Positions 41,867 to 51,644 of a DNA stretch of 54,872 bases are shown in pieces. The stretch's first letter is position 1. The number at the start of each line of letters is the position of its first letter. The stretch spans positions 1 through 54,872 of the forward strand of contig DDSH01000029.1 in the NCBI GenBank assembly GCA_002343775.1, read 5' to 3'. This stretch comes from Anaerolineales bacterium UBA2395. GTDB lineage: Bacteria; Chloroflexota; Anaerolineae; Anaerolineales; Villigracilaceae. The notes beneath the pieces are model-generated. The model was not told where the DNA came from. It saw nothing but the letters and a program-made list of their open reading frames with translations, and did no database searches. A program made the position numbers and the translations under genes.

Positions 41867-44800
41867 GTTTTGGCTTTTTTCTGACCATCGGCTTTGGGCT
41901 TCGCCTTGGGTATATCGGGGAGTTCCTGCGGAAAATTGGAACGGATGAATTTTGGGCTGCTTTTCAACATCCTGAAAAACGCCCGGACGACTTCCGGGTC
42001 GAACTGCCTGCCTGAAAGCCCGACGATATAGTCCATGACCTTTTCCTCCATCCACGCTTTGCGATAGGGGCGGTCGGAGAGCAGGGCATCCCACACATCC
42101 ACCACGGCGAAGATGCGGGCAGCCAAAGGGATTTCACCCCCCTTCATCTTGTTGGGATATCCGCTGCCATCCCACCATTCGTGATGATAGTAGGGAATTT
42201 CCAGTGCAGGGCGCAGGTAGGGGATGGGGAAGAGCAGGTCGAAAGCGTACTGTGGATGCATCCTCATTTCAGCCAGTTCCTCATCGGTCAGCGGACCTGG
42301 TTTGCGAAGGATGTGGTCGGGCACGCCCATTTTGCCGATGTCGTGCAGCAAGGTTCCACGGCGGATGTGGATAAGATCGGGTTCAGGAATGCCCATTTGC
42401 CGCGACAGTTCCACGGTCAGGTTTGTGACGCGGCGGGTGTGTCCCTGGGTTTCCTTGTCGCGCAATTCAAGCGCTTTGCCCCATCCTTCCAGGGTCGTAT
42501 CATATGCCAATGAAAGTTCCTGGTTGGTGCGTTGCAGATTTTCGAAGAGCTGCGCGTTGTCGATGGCGATGGCGGCTTGTCCTGCCAGGGTTTGGATAAA
42601 ATCCACCCAGTCTGGATTGGGTGTGAACGGTTCTTTGAAGTATGTTTCCAAAATACCGCGGGCGGCGCCTTTGCTGGAGATGGGCACGGCGTAGTAGCTC
42701 TTGAAATTTTCGGAAGGATGCAGGTTGAGGGTATAACCTGATTTTTCCTTGGAGAGATCTTTGACATGGAAGGGGTTGCGGTTCAGCAGAATCTGACCGG
42801 CAAACCCATTCCCAATGCTGACAGACGCGCGGGGGATGTCGGGATTTTGGAAACCTCGTGCGGCGTAATAATCCAACATTTGGCTATCGGGATTGAAAAC
42901 AAGAATGGCGGCAGCGCTGGCTCCCATTTTTGAGGTCAGATGTTCGGTGATGATGGCAAGTGTGATGCGCAGGTCGAGGCTGGAGGTGATGGCGGTATCC
43001 ATCTCCCGCAGTGTGGTCAACCGCCGGATCTGTTCCTCGCTGCGTTCGAACAAATTGGAACGATGGATCGCGTTTCCGGCAATTTCTGCAATGGTCGTGA
43101 GCAGCCGTTGGTGATGTGATTCGATCCGTTTCGGTTTATGAGTGCCCACCACGATCACGCCGATGATCTCGCTTGTAGTGCGGATGGGAACGGCAAAGCT
43201 CATCCAGCCTTGCCCGATAAATCGGGTATTTTGGTGGTTCGCCAGAGGGTCATCAGAATATTCCTCGCTGAGACGAGGTTCGCCTGAGACGAACACTGCG
43301 CCAACAATGCCCTCGCCGCGCTTGAATGTGGTTTTGGGCAGGTCGATCAAATTTCCGCTGGCGGCTTTGGGAATCAACAATGCCTTGTCCGCTTCGTAGA
43401 TCCAGATAGCGATTTCATTTGTGTCCACGCTTGATTTGATTTCATTCAGCAGGATGGGGAACATTTCGATCGTATCGTGCGCCGCCCGCAGCGCAAATGA
43501 GATCCGGCTGACCATTTCCAGTTCCTTCAGCCTTTGACGGGTTTCAGTGTAAAGCTTTACATTCTCAAGGGAGGTAGCTGCCTGCTGTGCAAACGTCTGT
43601 ACGGCGATCGCATCGTTTTGGGAATAGGTATTGGGCATGCGGCTGTCGATGGTGATGTACCCGATGACGCCCCCTCGTGCGATCAAGGGCACACCGATCC
43701 ACCCTCGCACATGTGTTGCCTCGCCCCATTTTTCGAAACGCGGGTCTTTGCTGCAATCTTCGATGATCAAAGCTCTGCCGGTCTCGTTCATGATCATGCA
43801 CAGAACATTATCGAGGGGATAGGCGTTGGCAAGTGCTTTTTCCGGATTCGGCAACCCTTGTTCGGCAGTGAGGCGAAGATGATCGCCCTCGATCTCAAGG
43901 ATGGAAGCACTGTCGAACGGCGTAATTTTTTGCAGCCACTCAAAGATGGTTCGGTACAAGGCTGGCAGGTTCAGCGGATTCGTCAATGCAGTGGTCGCCC
44001 GCCTTACCGTTTCGGCAGTTTCTCTTCGTTTCTTCTCGAGATCGAAAAGACGTGCTTTTTCGATCGCAATTGCAGATTGATTGGCAAAGATTTGGACAAG
44101 GGCGGCATGCTCTTCCGTAAAAGCTCCTGGGGTGCGGCTGTCGAGGTTCAGGAACCCGATAAGTTTATCCTGTACGAACATTGCGACGGCGATCCAGCCG
44201 TGAATGTATTCGCTTCCAGCCCATTTCTCGAAAATCTCATCTTTTTGGGCATCCACAACCAGCAAAGGTTTTCGGGATTCCATAACCATTTGCCATTTGG
44301 GCGTGAACGGGAATTCGCGCCCAGCCTGGAACTCCTTGGGTAAATTCCAATGAGCAACGAGTCGAACCGTATCTCCCTGACTGAGCATGATGGAAGCGCT
44401 ATCGTGCGGGACGAGGGTTCTGAGCCATTCGAGGATCTTCGCGAATAGATCATCCATGTTGAGTGTATTGGTCAGGGAGGATGTGGCAATGCTGAGGTTT
44501 TCTGCTGCCATACGCTGACGTTTTTCCAATTCGAACAGGCGTGTATTTTCAATGGCGACCGCTGCCTGGTTCGCAAAGGTTTGGGCAAGAGCGGCATGTT
44601 CGTCGTTGAAATAACCCGGGGTGCGGCTGTCAATGTTTAGATAGCCGATCAATTTGTCCTGCGCAACAAGCGGAATGCCCATCCAGCTACGGATATAACG
44701 GGTCTGATCGAACTTTGTAAACCTGTCATCCGCTTGTACATCCGGGATGATGATGGGCTGTCGCGAATCTTTCAGATTCCCCCATTTGTCAATTTCAGAG

Positions 44801-47028
44801 GCGTATTTTATTCCGATCAACTCCGCCGGAATGTTTTTTCCCGCTACGATCTCGAAGAATCCCTGAGCGAGCATTTCGATCGATGCGCTGTCGAACTTGA
44901 TCAGTTTTCCCAGCAGGTCGAATATCTTTTCGAGAAGTTTGTCTGTTTCGAAGTATGAGGTCAGTTTGGCGGTTGCTTCGCGCAGAATCTCGGCTTGTTG
45001 CAGCCTTCTCTGATTCGTCTCGTAGAGTTGGATGCGCTCCATGGTATTTGCCATCCCGCCAGCGATGGTATTCAGGAGTCTTTCATCTTTTTCAGTGAAG
45101 ACATCCAAGATTTTGCTTTCTACATTCAGTACGCCGAAAAGTTTTGCCCCACTGATAATGGGAACACAGAGAGCAGAGCGGATGTCCTTGGATATTTCGA
45201 AATAGTCCGGTTCCAGAGCAACGTCTGCCACCCGGCAAGATCTCCTGTCCCGAACTGCTCTACCGTACAATCCTTTTTCTATTGACAGGCTGCTAAACAT
45301 GCTCTTTAGATCCACCCCCCGATATGAATAGTGCGGAGATAACCTGTCCTGTGTCTCATTCAACAACAGGACGCCACAATTGTCCGAATACAGGGTGTCG
45401 CTGATAATGTTTGTTACCTGCTGGATCAACTCGTCGATCTCTTTGGCAGTGGATTCGGTCAGCGCAACCGAGTGAAGAACGCTCAACTCGCGCAACTGTT
45501 TACGCAGCGCCTCTTCATATTGTTTTCTGGCGGTAATATCCTGCGAGATGGCGATCAGGGCTACTTTTCCATCATATATCCCTTTGAACAGCCGCACATC
45601 CTTTGGAAAGATCTCCCCGTTGCTGCGGATTCCCCAGAATTCAAATTCTTGTGGAGTACCCTTGAACGCTTCCTGGATTGCCCGAGTAACTTTTTCCAGA
45701 TCATTCCTGCCAGGCGCTCCAAGAATCTCAGGCGTTTTGCCTACAAAGAACTCCTTTGGGTACCCGTACATCTCCACGGCGCCATCGTTCACATCCAGAA
45801 AGTAGCCGTCCTGATCCTGAATGTAGATGGCATCTCGGACGGTGTTGAACAATCCCCGATAGCTTGTCTCGCTTTGCTGCAACGCCTCCACAAATTGTTT
45901 TCGCTCGATTGCTGTTCCCATGGTATTTGCCGCGGCGCGTAACGCTTCGATCTCCGCCTCAGTCCATTCGCGCTCCGATTTGCAATCATCAAAGCCGATG
46001 AAGCCCCACCAGTCGTGTCCTGTTTGGATCGGGATGCAAATAAGGGAAAGGATCCCTTGCCCGCTTAGAAAATCCTGTTCCTCGATGGGGAAGTCCTTTA
46101 TCGGACCGTAAATGGGAAGTCCCATATCGAAATGATTCACCCACCTCGTAAATCGCAAATCTTCCATGCTGATGTTTTGCATTTCCGGGCGGTGAATCTG
46201 TTCCTCCACCCCCGGCTCGCACCATTCATAAATCAGCGATACGGTCGCGGCAGGTGCCGTGGTCTGATCCTTTTGGAAGATGTACACTCTGCTTGCCTCA
46301 GTCGCCAGACCGATTCTCTCCAGCACTTCGTTGACGTTCACCTCCCAGCGAATCGACTTAAGGAACTCCTCTGCAGAGAAACCAACCGCTTTTAAGATCG
46401 CTTCACGACGCTTGAGCGCATCTTCCACCTTTTTTTGTTCAGTGATATCCAAAAGGATACCCTGCCAGAATTGGGGTTTGCCATCCTCGTCGAATAGAAG
46501 TGTCGCATCTTCCTTGACCCAAATATAGTACCCATCATGATGGCGGATTCTATACTCGATGCGGAACGACTCCTTAACAGTGTTTGTGCGATTGTCCTCA
46601 GCAAGGACTCGCTCCAGGTCGTCCGGGTGAATCGACTTTTCCCAAATATCCTTGTCTGCTAACCATTCTTCTGGGGTATGTCCGAGCAAATCCGCAATGC
46701 GCGGACTTATGTAGTGAGTCGTTTGCGGAGCATCGAACTTATCCATGAACACAACCCCCGGCAACCCCTCAACCAGCATCTGATATTTTTTTTCCGCCGT
46801 GTCTTGTGTATTCTTTTCCTTAGCCTCGTTCGTCCGGAGCAGGTTGTAAAGCAAAAGGGAGGTTACAACCACATAAAACCAGCCCTTGTACGTCTGCGCA
46901 ATGGACAGGCTATGTGCATCTTGAAACAGCAATTTTAAAAGATTATCTGAAAACAGAATCCATAACACCCCTACCACGAAATAGGTAAGCGAAATCCTTA
47001 CTGTGGTGAAGTTTTTTCTTTTTGCCAT
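41851..47028 (-). CDS. Large PAS/GAF/HD-GYP c-di-GMP phosphodiesterase sensor
   Basis: 1725 residues from ATG 47028. Two N-terminal helices (about 10-30, 48-65); PAS (about 80-195, with PAC end); GAF-like (about 225-385); PAS (about 395-505); then six further GAF domains (about 520-680, 690-855, 860-1025, 1030-1190, 1195-1345, 1355-1505); HD-GYP at about 1515-1690; basic tail. Domains 690-1190 are near copies of each other, each starting with FDSASI or HDSASI and ending FANQAAVAIENTRLFELEK or close. HD-GYP ligands are present: GHTRRV, LLHDIGKMGVPDHI, YHHEWWDGSGYP. The TTG at 47055 is not used. One gene, one transcript. Confidence 0.9.
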   Translation of the reverse strand: MAKRKNFTTVRISLTYFVVGVLWILFSDNLLKLLFQDAHSLSIAQTYKGWFYVVVTSLLLYNLLRTNEAKEKNTQDTAEKKYQMLVEGLPGVVFMDKFDAPQTTHYISPRIADLLGHTPEEWLADKDIWEKSIHPDDLERVLAEDNRTNTVKESFRIEYRIRHHDGYYIWVKEDATLLFDEDGKPQFWQGILLDITEQKKVEDALKRREAILKAVGFSAEEFLKSIRWEVNVNEVLERIGLATEASRVYIFQKDQTTAPAATVSLIYEWCEPGVEEQIHRPEMQNISMEDLRFTRWVNHFDMGLPIYGPIKDFPIEEQDFLSGQGILSLICIPIQTGHDWWGFIGFDDCKSEREWTEAEIEALRAAANTMGTAIERKQFVEALQQSETSYRGLFNTVRDAIYIQDQDGYFLDVNDGAVEMYGYPKEFFVGKTPEILGAPGRNDLEKVTRAIQEAFKGTPQEFEFWGIRSNGEIFPKDVRLFKGIYDGKVALIAISQDITARKQYEEALRKQLRELSVLHSVALTESTAKEIDELIQQVTNIISDTLYSDNCGVLLLNETQDRLSPHYSYRGVDLKSMFSSLSIEKGLYGRAVRDRRSCRVADVALEPDYFEISKDIRSALCVPIISGAKLFGVLNVESKILDVFTEKDERLLNTIAGGMANTMERIQLYETNQRRLQQAEILREATAKLTSYFETDKLLEKIFDLLGKLIKFDSASIEMLAQGFFEIVAGKNIPAELIGIKYASEIDKWGNLKDSRQPIIIPDVQADDRFTKFDQTRYIRSWMGIPLVAQDKLIGYLNIDSRTPGYFNDEHAALAQTFANQAAVAIENTRLFELEKRQRMAAENLSIATSSLTNTLNMDDLFAKILEWLRTLVPHDSASIMLSQGDTVRLVAHWNLPKEFQAGREFPFTPKWQMVMESRKPLLVVDAQKDEIFEKWAGSEYIHGWIAVAMFVQDKLIGFLNLDSRTPGAFTEEHAALVQIFANQSAIAIEKARLFDLEKKRRETAETVRRATTALTNPLNLPALYRTIFEWLQKITPFDSASILEIEGDHLRLTAEQGLPNPEKALANAYPLDNVLCMIMNETGRALIIEDCSKDPRFEKWGEATHVRGWIGVPLIARGGVIGYITIDSRMPNTYSQNDAIAVQTFAQQAATSLENVKLYTETRQRLKELEMVSRISFALRAAHDTIEMFPILLNEIKSSVDTNEIAIWIYEADKALLIPKAASGNLIDLPKTTFKRGEGIVGAVFVSGEPRLSEEYSDDPLANHQNTRFIGQGWMSFAVPIRTTSEIIGVIVVGTHKPKRIESHHQRLLTTIAEIAGNAIHRSNLFERSEEQIRRLTTLREMDTAITSSLDLRITLAIITEHLTSKMGASAAAILVFNPDSQMLDYYAARGFQNPDIPRASVSIGNGFAGQILLNRNPFHVKDLSKEKSGYTLNLHPSENFKSYYAVPISSKGAARGILETYFKEPFTPNPDWVDFIQTLAGQAAIAIDNAQLFENLQRTNQELSLAYDTTLEGWGKALELRDKETQGHTRRVTNLTVELSRQMGIPEPDLIHIRRGTLLHDIGKMGVPDHILRKPGPLTDEELAEMRMHPQYAFDLLFPIPYLRPALEIPYYHHEWWDGSGYPNKMKGGEIPLAARIFAVVDVWDALLSDRPYRKAWMEEKVMDYIVGLSGRQFDPEVVRAFFRMLKSSPKFIRSNFPQELPDIPKAKPKADGQKKAKTKKKR

Positions 47029-47143
47029 GTCAATCTTAATAATATTAATACTCAACCCAACTACATTATAGACTTATTTATAACTGGAAGCCATGTCAAA
47101 ATGATTTTAATCGTCAAACTCGTACTGTTTTGGTAATGGAAAT

Positions 47144-47178
47144 AAAAAAAAACGGATCAAAAATGATCCGCTTTTTTT
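47144..47178 (-). terminator. Terminator of the tRNA operon
   Basis: CGGATCA (47153-47159) pairs with TGATCCG (47164-47170) over AAAA; on the minus strand nine T follow (47152-47144). Preceding T-rich sequence would also allow it to act on the plus strand. Confidence 0.88.
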
Positions 47179-47183
47179 TCTTG

Positions 47184-47255
47184 AGGCGTCGACGGGATTT
47201 GAACCCGTGAATGAGGGTTTTGCAGACCCTTGCCTTACCACTTGGCCACGACGCC
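47184..47255 (-). tRNA. tRNA-Cys (GCA)
   Basis: 72 bases. Acceptor GGCGTCG pairs with CGACGCC; the anticodon loop CTGCAAA carries GCA; the T-arm ends GGGTTCAAATCCC. Discriminator T, as expected for tRNA-Cys. CCA is not encoded (TCAA follows). Third gene of the minus-strand tRNA operon. Confidence 0.95.
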
Positions 47256-47313
47256 GTGTACATAAAAGGATTGCCGACCGAATTTTATTTCAATCTGCAA
47301 TCCTCCATAATGT

Positions 47314-47389
<76 letters not shown>

Positions 47390-47418
47390 TTTCTTCGACC
47401 TTGTTGACTGGCCGAGAG

Positions 47419-47491
47419 TGCCGAGACCCAGGATCGAACTGGGGACACCGCGATTTTCAGTCGCGTGCTCTACCAACTGAGCTATCTCGGC
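47419..47491 (-). tRNA. tRNA-Phe (GAA)
   Basis: 73 bases. Acceptor GCCGAGA pairs with TCTCGGC; anticodon loop CTGAAAA gives GAA; T-loop CAGTTCGATCCTG. Discriminator A; CCA is not encoded. First gene of the operon, about 25 bases from the predicted start of transcription. Confidence 0.95.
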
Positions 47492-47522
47492 TAGATCAAT
47501 ATCCAATTGTTAAGCGCCCGTG

Positions 47523-47551
47523 ATTTTACACGCACTTATATAGATTGTCAA
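47523..47551 (-). promoter_or_regulatory. Promoter of the tRNA operon
   Basis: Perfect TTGACA (47551-47546), 17-base spacer, TAAAAT (47528-47523) on the minus strand. Predicted start near 47516. Confidence 0.85.
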
Positions 47552-47592
47552 GAAATGAGGCGGGGAACTATATCCATCGATAATGGTATGTG

Positions 47593-47598
47593 TATAAT
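47593..47598 (+). promoter_or_regulatory. Possible second rpoB promoter (-10 only)
   Basis: TATAAT, 26 bases ahead of the main rpoB promoter's -10 box and without a good -35. Could be a tandem promoter. Confidence 0.35.
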
Positions 47599-47600
47599 GC

Positions 47601-47629
47601 TTGACTTTTCCTGCCCAATTCGATATAAT
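47601..47629 (+). promoter_or_regulatory. Promoter of rpoB
   Basis: TTGACT (47601-47606), 17 bases, TATAAT (47624-47629). The start is expected near 47636. A small hairpin (CTGTCC 47639-47644 with GGACAG 47649-47654) stands right at the 5' end of the mRNA, about 45 bases before ATG 47700. Confidence 0.85.
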
Positions 47630-47699
47630 TTTAGGTCGCTGTCCAAAGGGACAGTTTAAGTTGTTAATAACCCAGCCAATCCAAACCCAGGAGAGAAGA

Positions 47700-50600
47700 A
47701 TGGCATCTTCTTTGCCCCAAAAAAGTTACGCACAAATTCCGGTACAGCTTGATCTTCCCAACTTGATTGAAGTACAACTTGATTCATTTGAAAGGCTCAA
47801 GAAAGAGGGCTTGGGCGATCTCTTCCATGAAATTTCCCCGATCGAATCATACAACAAAGGGATGAAATTATTCTTCCCTAGCCGCAGCCCCGAATCGCAG
47901 CAGTGGGGATTGAAGTATTGGTTTGGTGACCCCAAACATACCATTGAAGAATGCGTCGAGCGCGACCTTACATATTCCAGCCCGCTTTATGTATCCGTTT
48001 TGCTGGCTGGTCCCGATGTACCCGAACCGATCAAACAAGATATTTTCCTGGGCGACTTCCCGGAGATGACCGACAAGGGAACATTCATTGTCAATGGCAC
48101 AGAACGTGTGGTCGTTTCCCAGTTGATCCGTTCTCCCGGTGTTTATTTCGAAGCCCCTGCCGACCGCGCAACAGGACGCCTGCTTTCCATGGCAAAGTTG
48201 ATCCCGGATCGCGGCGCCTGGATGGAGTTCGAAACCCGTAAATCCGACTACATCATCTTGAAGTTCAACCGCAAGCGCACAGTTCCCATCACGGTATTCC
48301 TGCGCGCGCTTGCCGCTGTCGGCGACGGGTTGAAGGATTCGCCCATCAAAGTTGGCTCTGATGAAGAGATCCTTTCCATCTTTAAGGATGTAGACAACAA
48401 CCCCGAACGCCTGTTCATTGCTTCGACCATCAAGCAGGAGCCGGATTGGGATTTGACCAATCACACCATTGCTGAAGCCGCTTTGATCGAGTTCTTCAAG
48501 CGCATGCGCCCAGGTGATCCTGCTACGTTGGAAAATGCCCGCCAGTTCCTCGAAGAGCAATTGTTCGATCAGCGCCATTATGACCTTGAACGCGTCGGTC
48601 GCTACAAGCTTAACCAGAAACTTGACCTCAACATTGCGATTCCTCACCGCACGGTCTCCAAGAGCGATATTATCCGCTTGCTTCGCCGCATGATCCAGAT
48701 CAACAACGGCAAGGAACGCCCGGATGATATCGACCATCTTGGCAATCGCCGTGTCAAAACGGTGGGTGAGTTGATCCAGAACAAGCTGCGCATCGGTCTT
48801 CGCCGTATGGAGCGCGTCATTAAAGAGCGCATGTCCATCCGTGACCAGGAGCAACTTTCGCCGGTGACGTTGGTCAACATTCGCCCCGTGGTGGCGGCGC
48901 TGCGCGAATTCTTCGGGTCTTCGCAGCTTTCGCAGTTCATGGACCAAACCAATCCACTGGCAGAATTGCGTCATAAACGAACGCTATCGGCGCTTGGTCC
49001 TGGCGGTTTGCGCCGTGAACGCGCAGGCTTCGACGTCCGCGACGTGCACCACTCGCATTACGGGCGCATCTGTCCGATTGAAACACCGGAAGGTCCCAAT
49101 ATCGGCTTGATCGGTCGCCTAGCGTCCTTCGCCCGCGTCAACGAGTATGGCTTCATTGAAACGCCATATCGCAAGGTGTTCAAATCCCTTCCTTCTGACA
49201 GTGAACTGTTGGATGGACGCACTTTGCGCGAGGATGTGTACGATCCCAAATCTGAAGAGTTGCTCTTCAAATCCGGCACCGAGGTTGACTCCAAGGTGAT
49301 GAAGCGGCTTGCCCGTTTCGAAGCGGAGATCGGCGTTGTTCCATTCGTTTCAGACGAAGTGGTCTTTCTCTCTGCCGATGCTGAAGATAAATACACCATC
49401 GCTCAAGCGAACGCCGCTCTGACTGAAAAGAAGGAATTCTCCCGCGAGCGTATTTCCTGCCGTTACCACTCCGGCTTCTTGTTCTCGAACCCTGAAACCA
49501 TCGAGTTCATGGATGTAGCCCCGCATCAGGTGGTGGGCATCAGCGCCGCGTTGATCCCCTTCCTTGAACATGACGATGCCAACCGCGCGCTCATGGGTTC
49601 GAACATGATGGCGCAGGCTGTGCCACTGGTTCGCCCGGAGATTCCGCTGGTTTCCACTGGCATGGAGAAGCACGCCGCACTGGATTCCGGTCAAGTCGTA
49701 GTGGCCGAGGCGGACGGTGAAGTTGTCTCGGTAACAGGATCCACCATCACCGTCAAAGAGAAGCGAAGCGGGAACCGCGTCTATCAACTACGTAAGTACC
49801 AGCGTTCCAATCAGAGCACCTGTATTGACCAGCGTCCCTCTGTCGTCAAAGGACAGCTGATCAAAGCCGGTGATATCATCGCCGACTCTTCTTCCACCGA
49901 TAACGGTCATCTGGCGCTCGGGCAGAATGTGGTGGTTGCCTTCCTTTCCTGGGAAGGTGGCAATTTCGAAGATGCCATCCTGCTCTCTGAACGCCTTGTT
50001 CAGAATGACCGCTTCACGTCTGTGCATATCGAAAAATATGAAGTGGAAGCGCGCGACACCAAACTCGGACCTGAAGAAATCACGCGTGACATCCCAAATG
50101 TGGGTGACGACGCGATCAAAGACCTCGATGAAAATGGAATTATTCGTATCGGTGCCGAAGTTGGACCGAACGATATTCTTGTCGGCAAGATCACGCCCAA
50201 AGGCGAAAAAGAACTTACTCCTGAAGAACGTTTGTTGCGCGCCATCTTCGGTGAAAAATCCCGCGATGTGAAGGATACATCCCTGCGCATGCCGCATGGG
50301 GAACGTGGCAAGGTCGTGGATGTGAAGGTCTTCACCCGCGAAGATAACTCCGACCTCGCTGCCGGTGTGGATATGATGGTGCGTGTCTCGGTTGCGCAGC
50401 GCCGCAAGATCACCGCGGGCGACAAGATGGCGGGGCGTCACGGAAACAAAGGTGTGGTCTCGAAGGTTGTGCCTGTTGAAGACATGCCCTTCCTCGAAGA
50501 TGGTACGCCCGTTGACATCATTCTTAACCCGCTCGGTGTGCCAGGTCGTATGAATATCGGTCAGGTGCTGGAAGTCCACCTTGGTTGGGCAGCCAAACGC

Positions 50601-51599
50601 ATGGGCTACCGTGCAGTCACCCCCGTGTTTGATGGCGCTTCAGAAGAGCAGATCGAAGCCGAGCTTGCTCGTGCCTGGATCATGGATCAGGCATGGAAGG
50701 AAGCCGCTGAACGGGCTTGGGAATGGATCAAAGAGCAAGAGGAAGACCCGAACTCCATCGAAGATGACGACGAAGTTCGCCGCCTCTACCTTGAGAACTG
50801 GTTGGACAAGCGCCGATATGACGTATACAGCTTGAATGACCCGGCGTATGCGCGTCGCGCCACCGCCCGTGAATGGTTGCGTGAAAAAGGGTATTCCGAC
50901 CCGGATGAGATCCTTCTGGAAGACCGCAGCATTGTAAATCGCGACCCCAAGTTGGACGAAAGCACCATTCATACCTGCCTGCGTTTGTGGCTGGAAGTAA
51001 ATGGCATAACACGTCGAGTTGCCGAAGATAAATTATATGAAACCGCCCAGGAACTGGCGAAAGAAAAGTCGATCCCGTTGCCTATTCTCGGAAAACAAAC
51101 CCTGCGCGATGGCAAGACTGGACTACCGTACGATCAGCCCGTGACGGTCGGTGTCATGACCATCCTCAAGCTGCATCACCTGGTCGAAGACAAGGTTCAC
51201 GCCCGTTCCACTGGTCCATACAGCTTGGTCACCCAGCAGCCGCTGGGTGGTAAGGCACAGTTCGGTGGTCAACGCTTCGGTGAAATGGAAGTGTGGGCGC
51301 TTGAAGCGTATGGCGCTGCACACACACTTCAGGAAATGCTTACGGTCAAATCGGACGATGTTCAGGGTCGTGTGAATACCTACGAAGCCATTGTCAAAGG
51401 CGAACCCATCGAAGAACCCAGTATCCCCGCATCCTTCCGCGTGTTGGTTAAGGAATTGCAATCCCTCGGTCTCGCTGTGGAAGCCATCAATGAGAATGGG
51501 GATGTGGTCAAGTTTGGCAAGGACGAAGAGAAGACGCATCCACCCAAACACGACACCGGCTTGCTGAGTCTGGGAGAGAACCAAACCCGAAAGAAGTGA
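47700..51599 (+). CDS. rpoB: DNA-directed RNA polymerase beta subunit
   Basis: 1299 residues from ATG 47700, preceded by CCAGGAGAGAAG; an in-frame TTG at 47601 falls on the promoter itself. Core polymerase subunit that forms the catalytic cleft with beta'. The rifampicin region reads SSQLSQFMDQTNPL then HKRTLSALGPGGL, with the His and Ser of the drug site kept. C-terminal KLHHLVEDKVHARSTGPYSL and GGQRFGEMEVWALEAYGAA are the universal end regions. Between about residues 985 and 1128 sits an insertion of roughly 120 residues, rich in Trp and acidic residues, where most bacteria have about 20. The rpoC gene does not follow. Confidence 0.97.
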   Translation: MASSLPQKSYAQIPVQLDLPNLIEVQLDSFERLKKEGLGDLFHEISPIESYNKGMKLFFPSRSPESQQWGLKYWFGDPKHTIEECVERDLTYSSPLYVSVLLAGPDVPEPIKQDIFLGDFPEMTDKGTFIVNGTERVVVSQLIRSPGVYFEAPADRATGRLLSMAKLIPDRGAWMEFETRKSDYIILKFNRKRTVPITVFLRALAAVGDGLKDSPIKVGSDEEILSIFKDVDNNPERLFIASTIKQEPDWDLTNHTIAEAALIEFFKRMRPGDPATLENARQFLEEQLFDQRHYDLERVGRYKLNQKLDLNIAIPHRTVSKSDIIRLLRRMIQINNGKERPDDIDHLGNRRVKTVGELIQNKLRIGLRRMERVIKERMSIRDQEQLSPVTLVNIRPVVAALREFFGSSQLSQFMDQTNPLAELRHKRTLSALGPGGLRRERAGFDVRDVHHSHYGRICPIETPEGPNIGLIGRLASFARVNEYGFIETPYRKVFKSLPSDSELLDGRTLREDVYDPKSEELLFKSGTEVDSKVMKRLARFEAEIGVVPFVSDEVVFLSADAEDKYTIAQANAALTEKKEFSRERISCRYHSGFLFSNPETIEFMDVAPHQVVGISAALIPFLEHDDANRALMGSNMMAQAVPLVRPEIPLVSTGMEKHAALDSGQVVVAEADGEVVSVTGSTITVKEKRSGNRVYQLRKYQRSNQSTCIDQRPSVVKGQLIKAGDIIADSSSTDNGHLALGQNVVVAFLSWEGGNFEDAILLSERLVQNDRFTSVHIEKYEVEARDTKLGPEEITRDIPNVGDDAIKDLDENGIIRIGAEVGPNDILVGKITPKGEKELTPEERLLRAIFGEKSRDVKDTSLRMPHGERGKVVDVKVFTREDNSDLAAGVDMMVRVSVAQRRKITAGDKMAGRHGNKGVVSKVVPVEDMPFLEDGTPVDIILNPLGVPGRMNIGQVLEVHLGWAAKRMGYRAVTPVFDGASEEQIEAELARAWIMDQAWKEAAERAWEWIKEQEEDPNSIEDDDEVRRLYLENWLDKRRYDVYSLNDPAYARRATAREWLREKGYSDPDEILLEDRSIVNRDPKLDESTIHTCLRLWLEVNGITRRVAEDKLYETAQELAKEKSIPLPILGKQTLRDGKTGLPYDQPVTVGVMTILKLHHLVEDKVHARSTGPYSLVTQQPLGGKAQFGGQRFGEMEVWALEAYGAAHTLQEMLTVKSDDVQGRVNTYEAIVKGEPIEEPSIPASFRVLVKELQSLGLAVEAINENGDVVKFGKDEEKTHPPKHDTGLLSLGENQTRKK

Positions 51600-51609
51600 G
51601 CATTTTCTA

Positions 51610-51638
51610 TTGACTTGATTAACATGGCGTGATAAAAT
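51610..51638 (+). promoter_or_regulatory. Promoter of the rpsL-rpsG-fusA-tuf operon
   Basis: TTGACT (51610-51615), 17 bases, TAAAAT (51633-51638), preceded by TG-n (extended -10). Predicted start near 51645, giving a 150-base leader. Confidence 0.85.
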
Positions 51639-51644
51639 GACATG

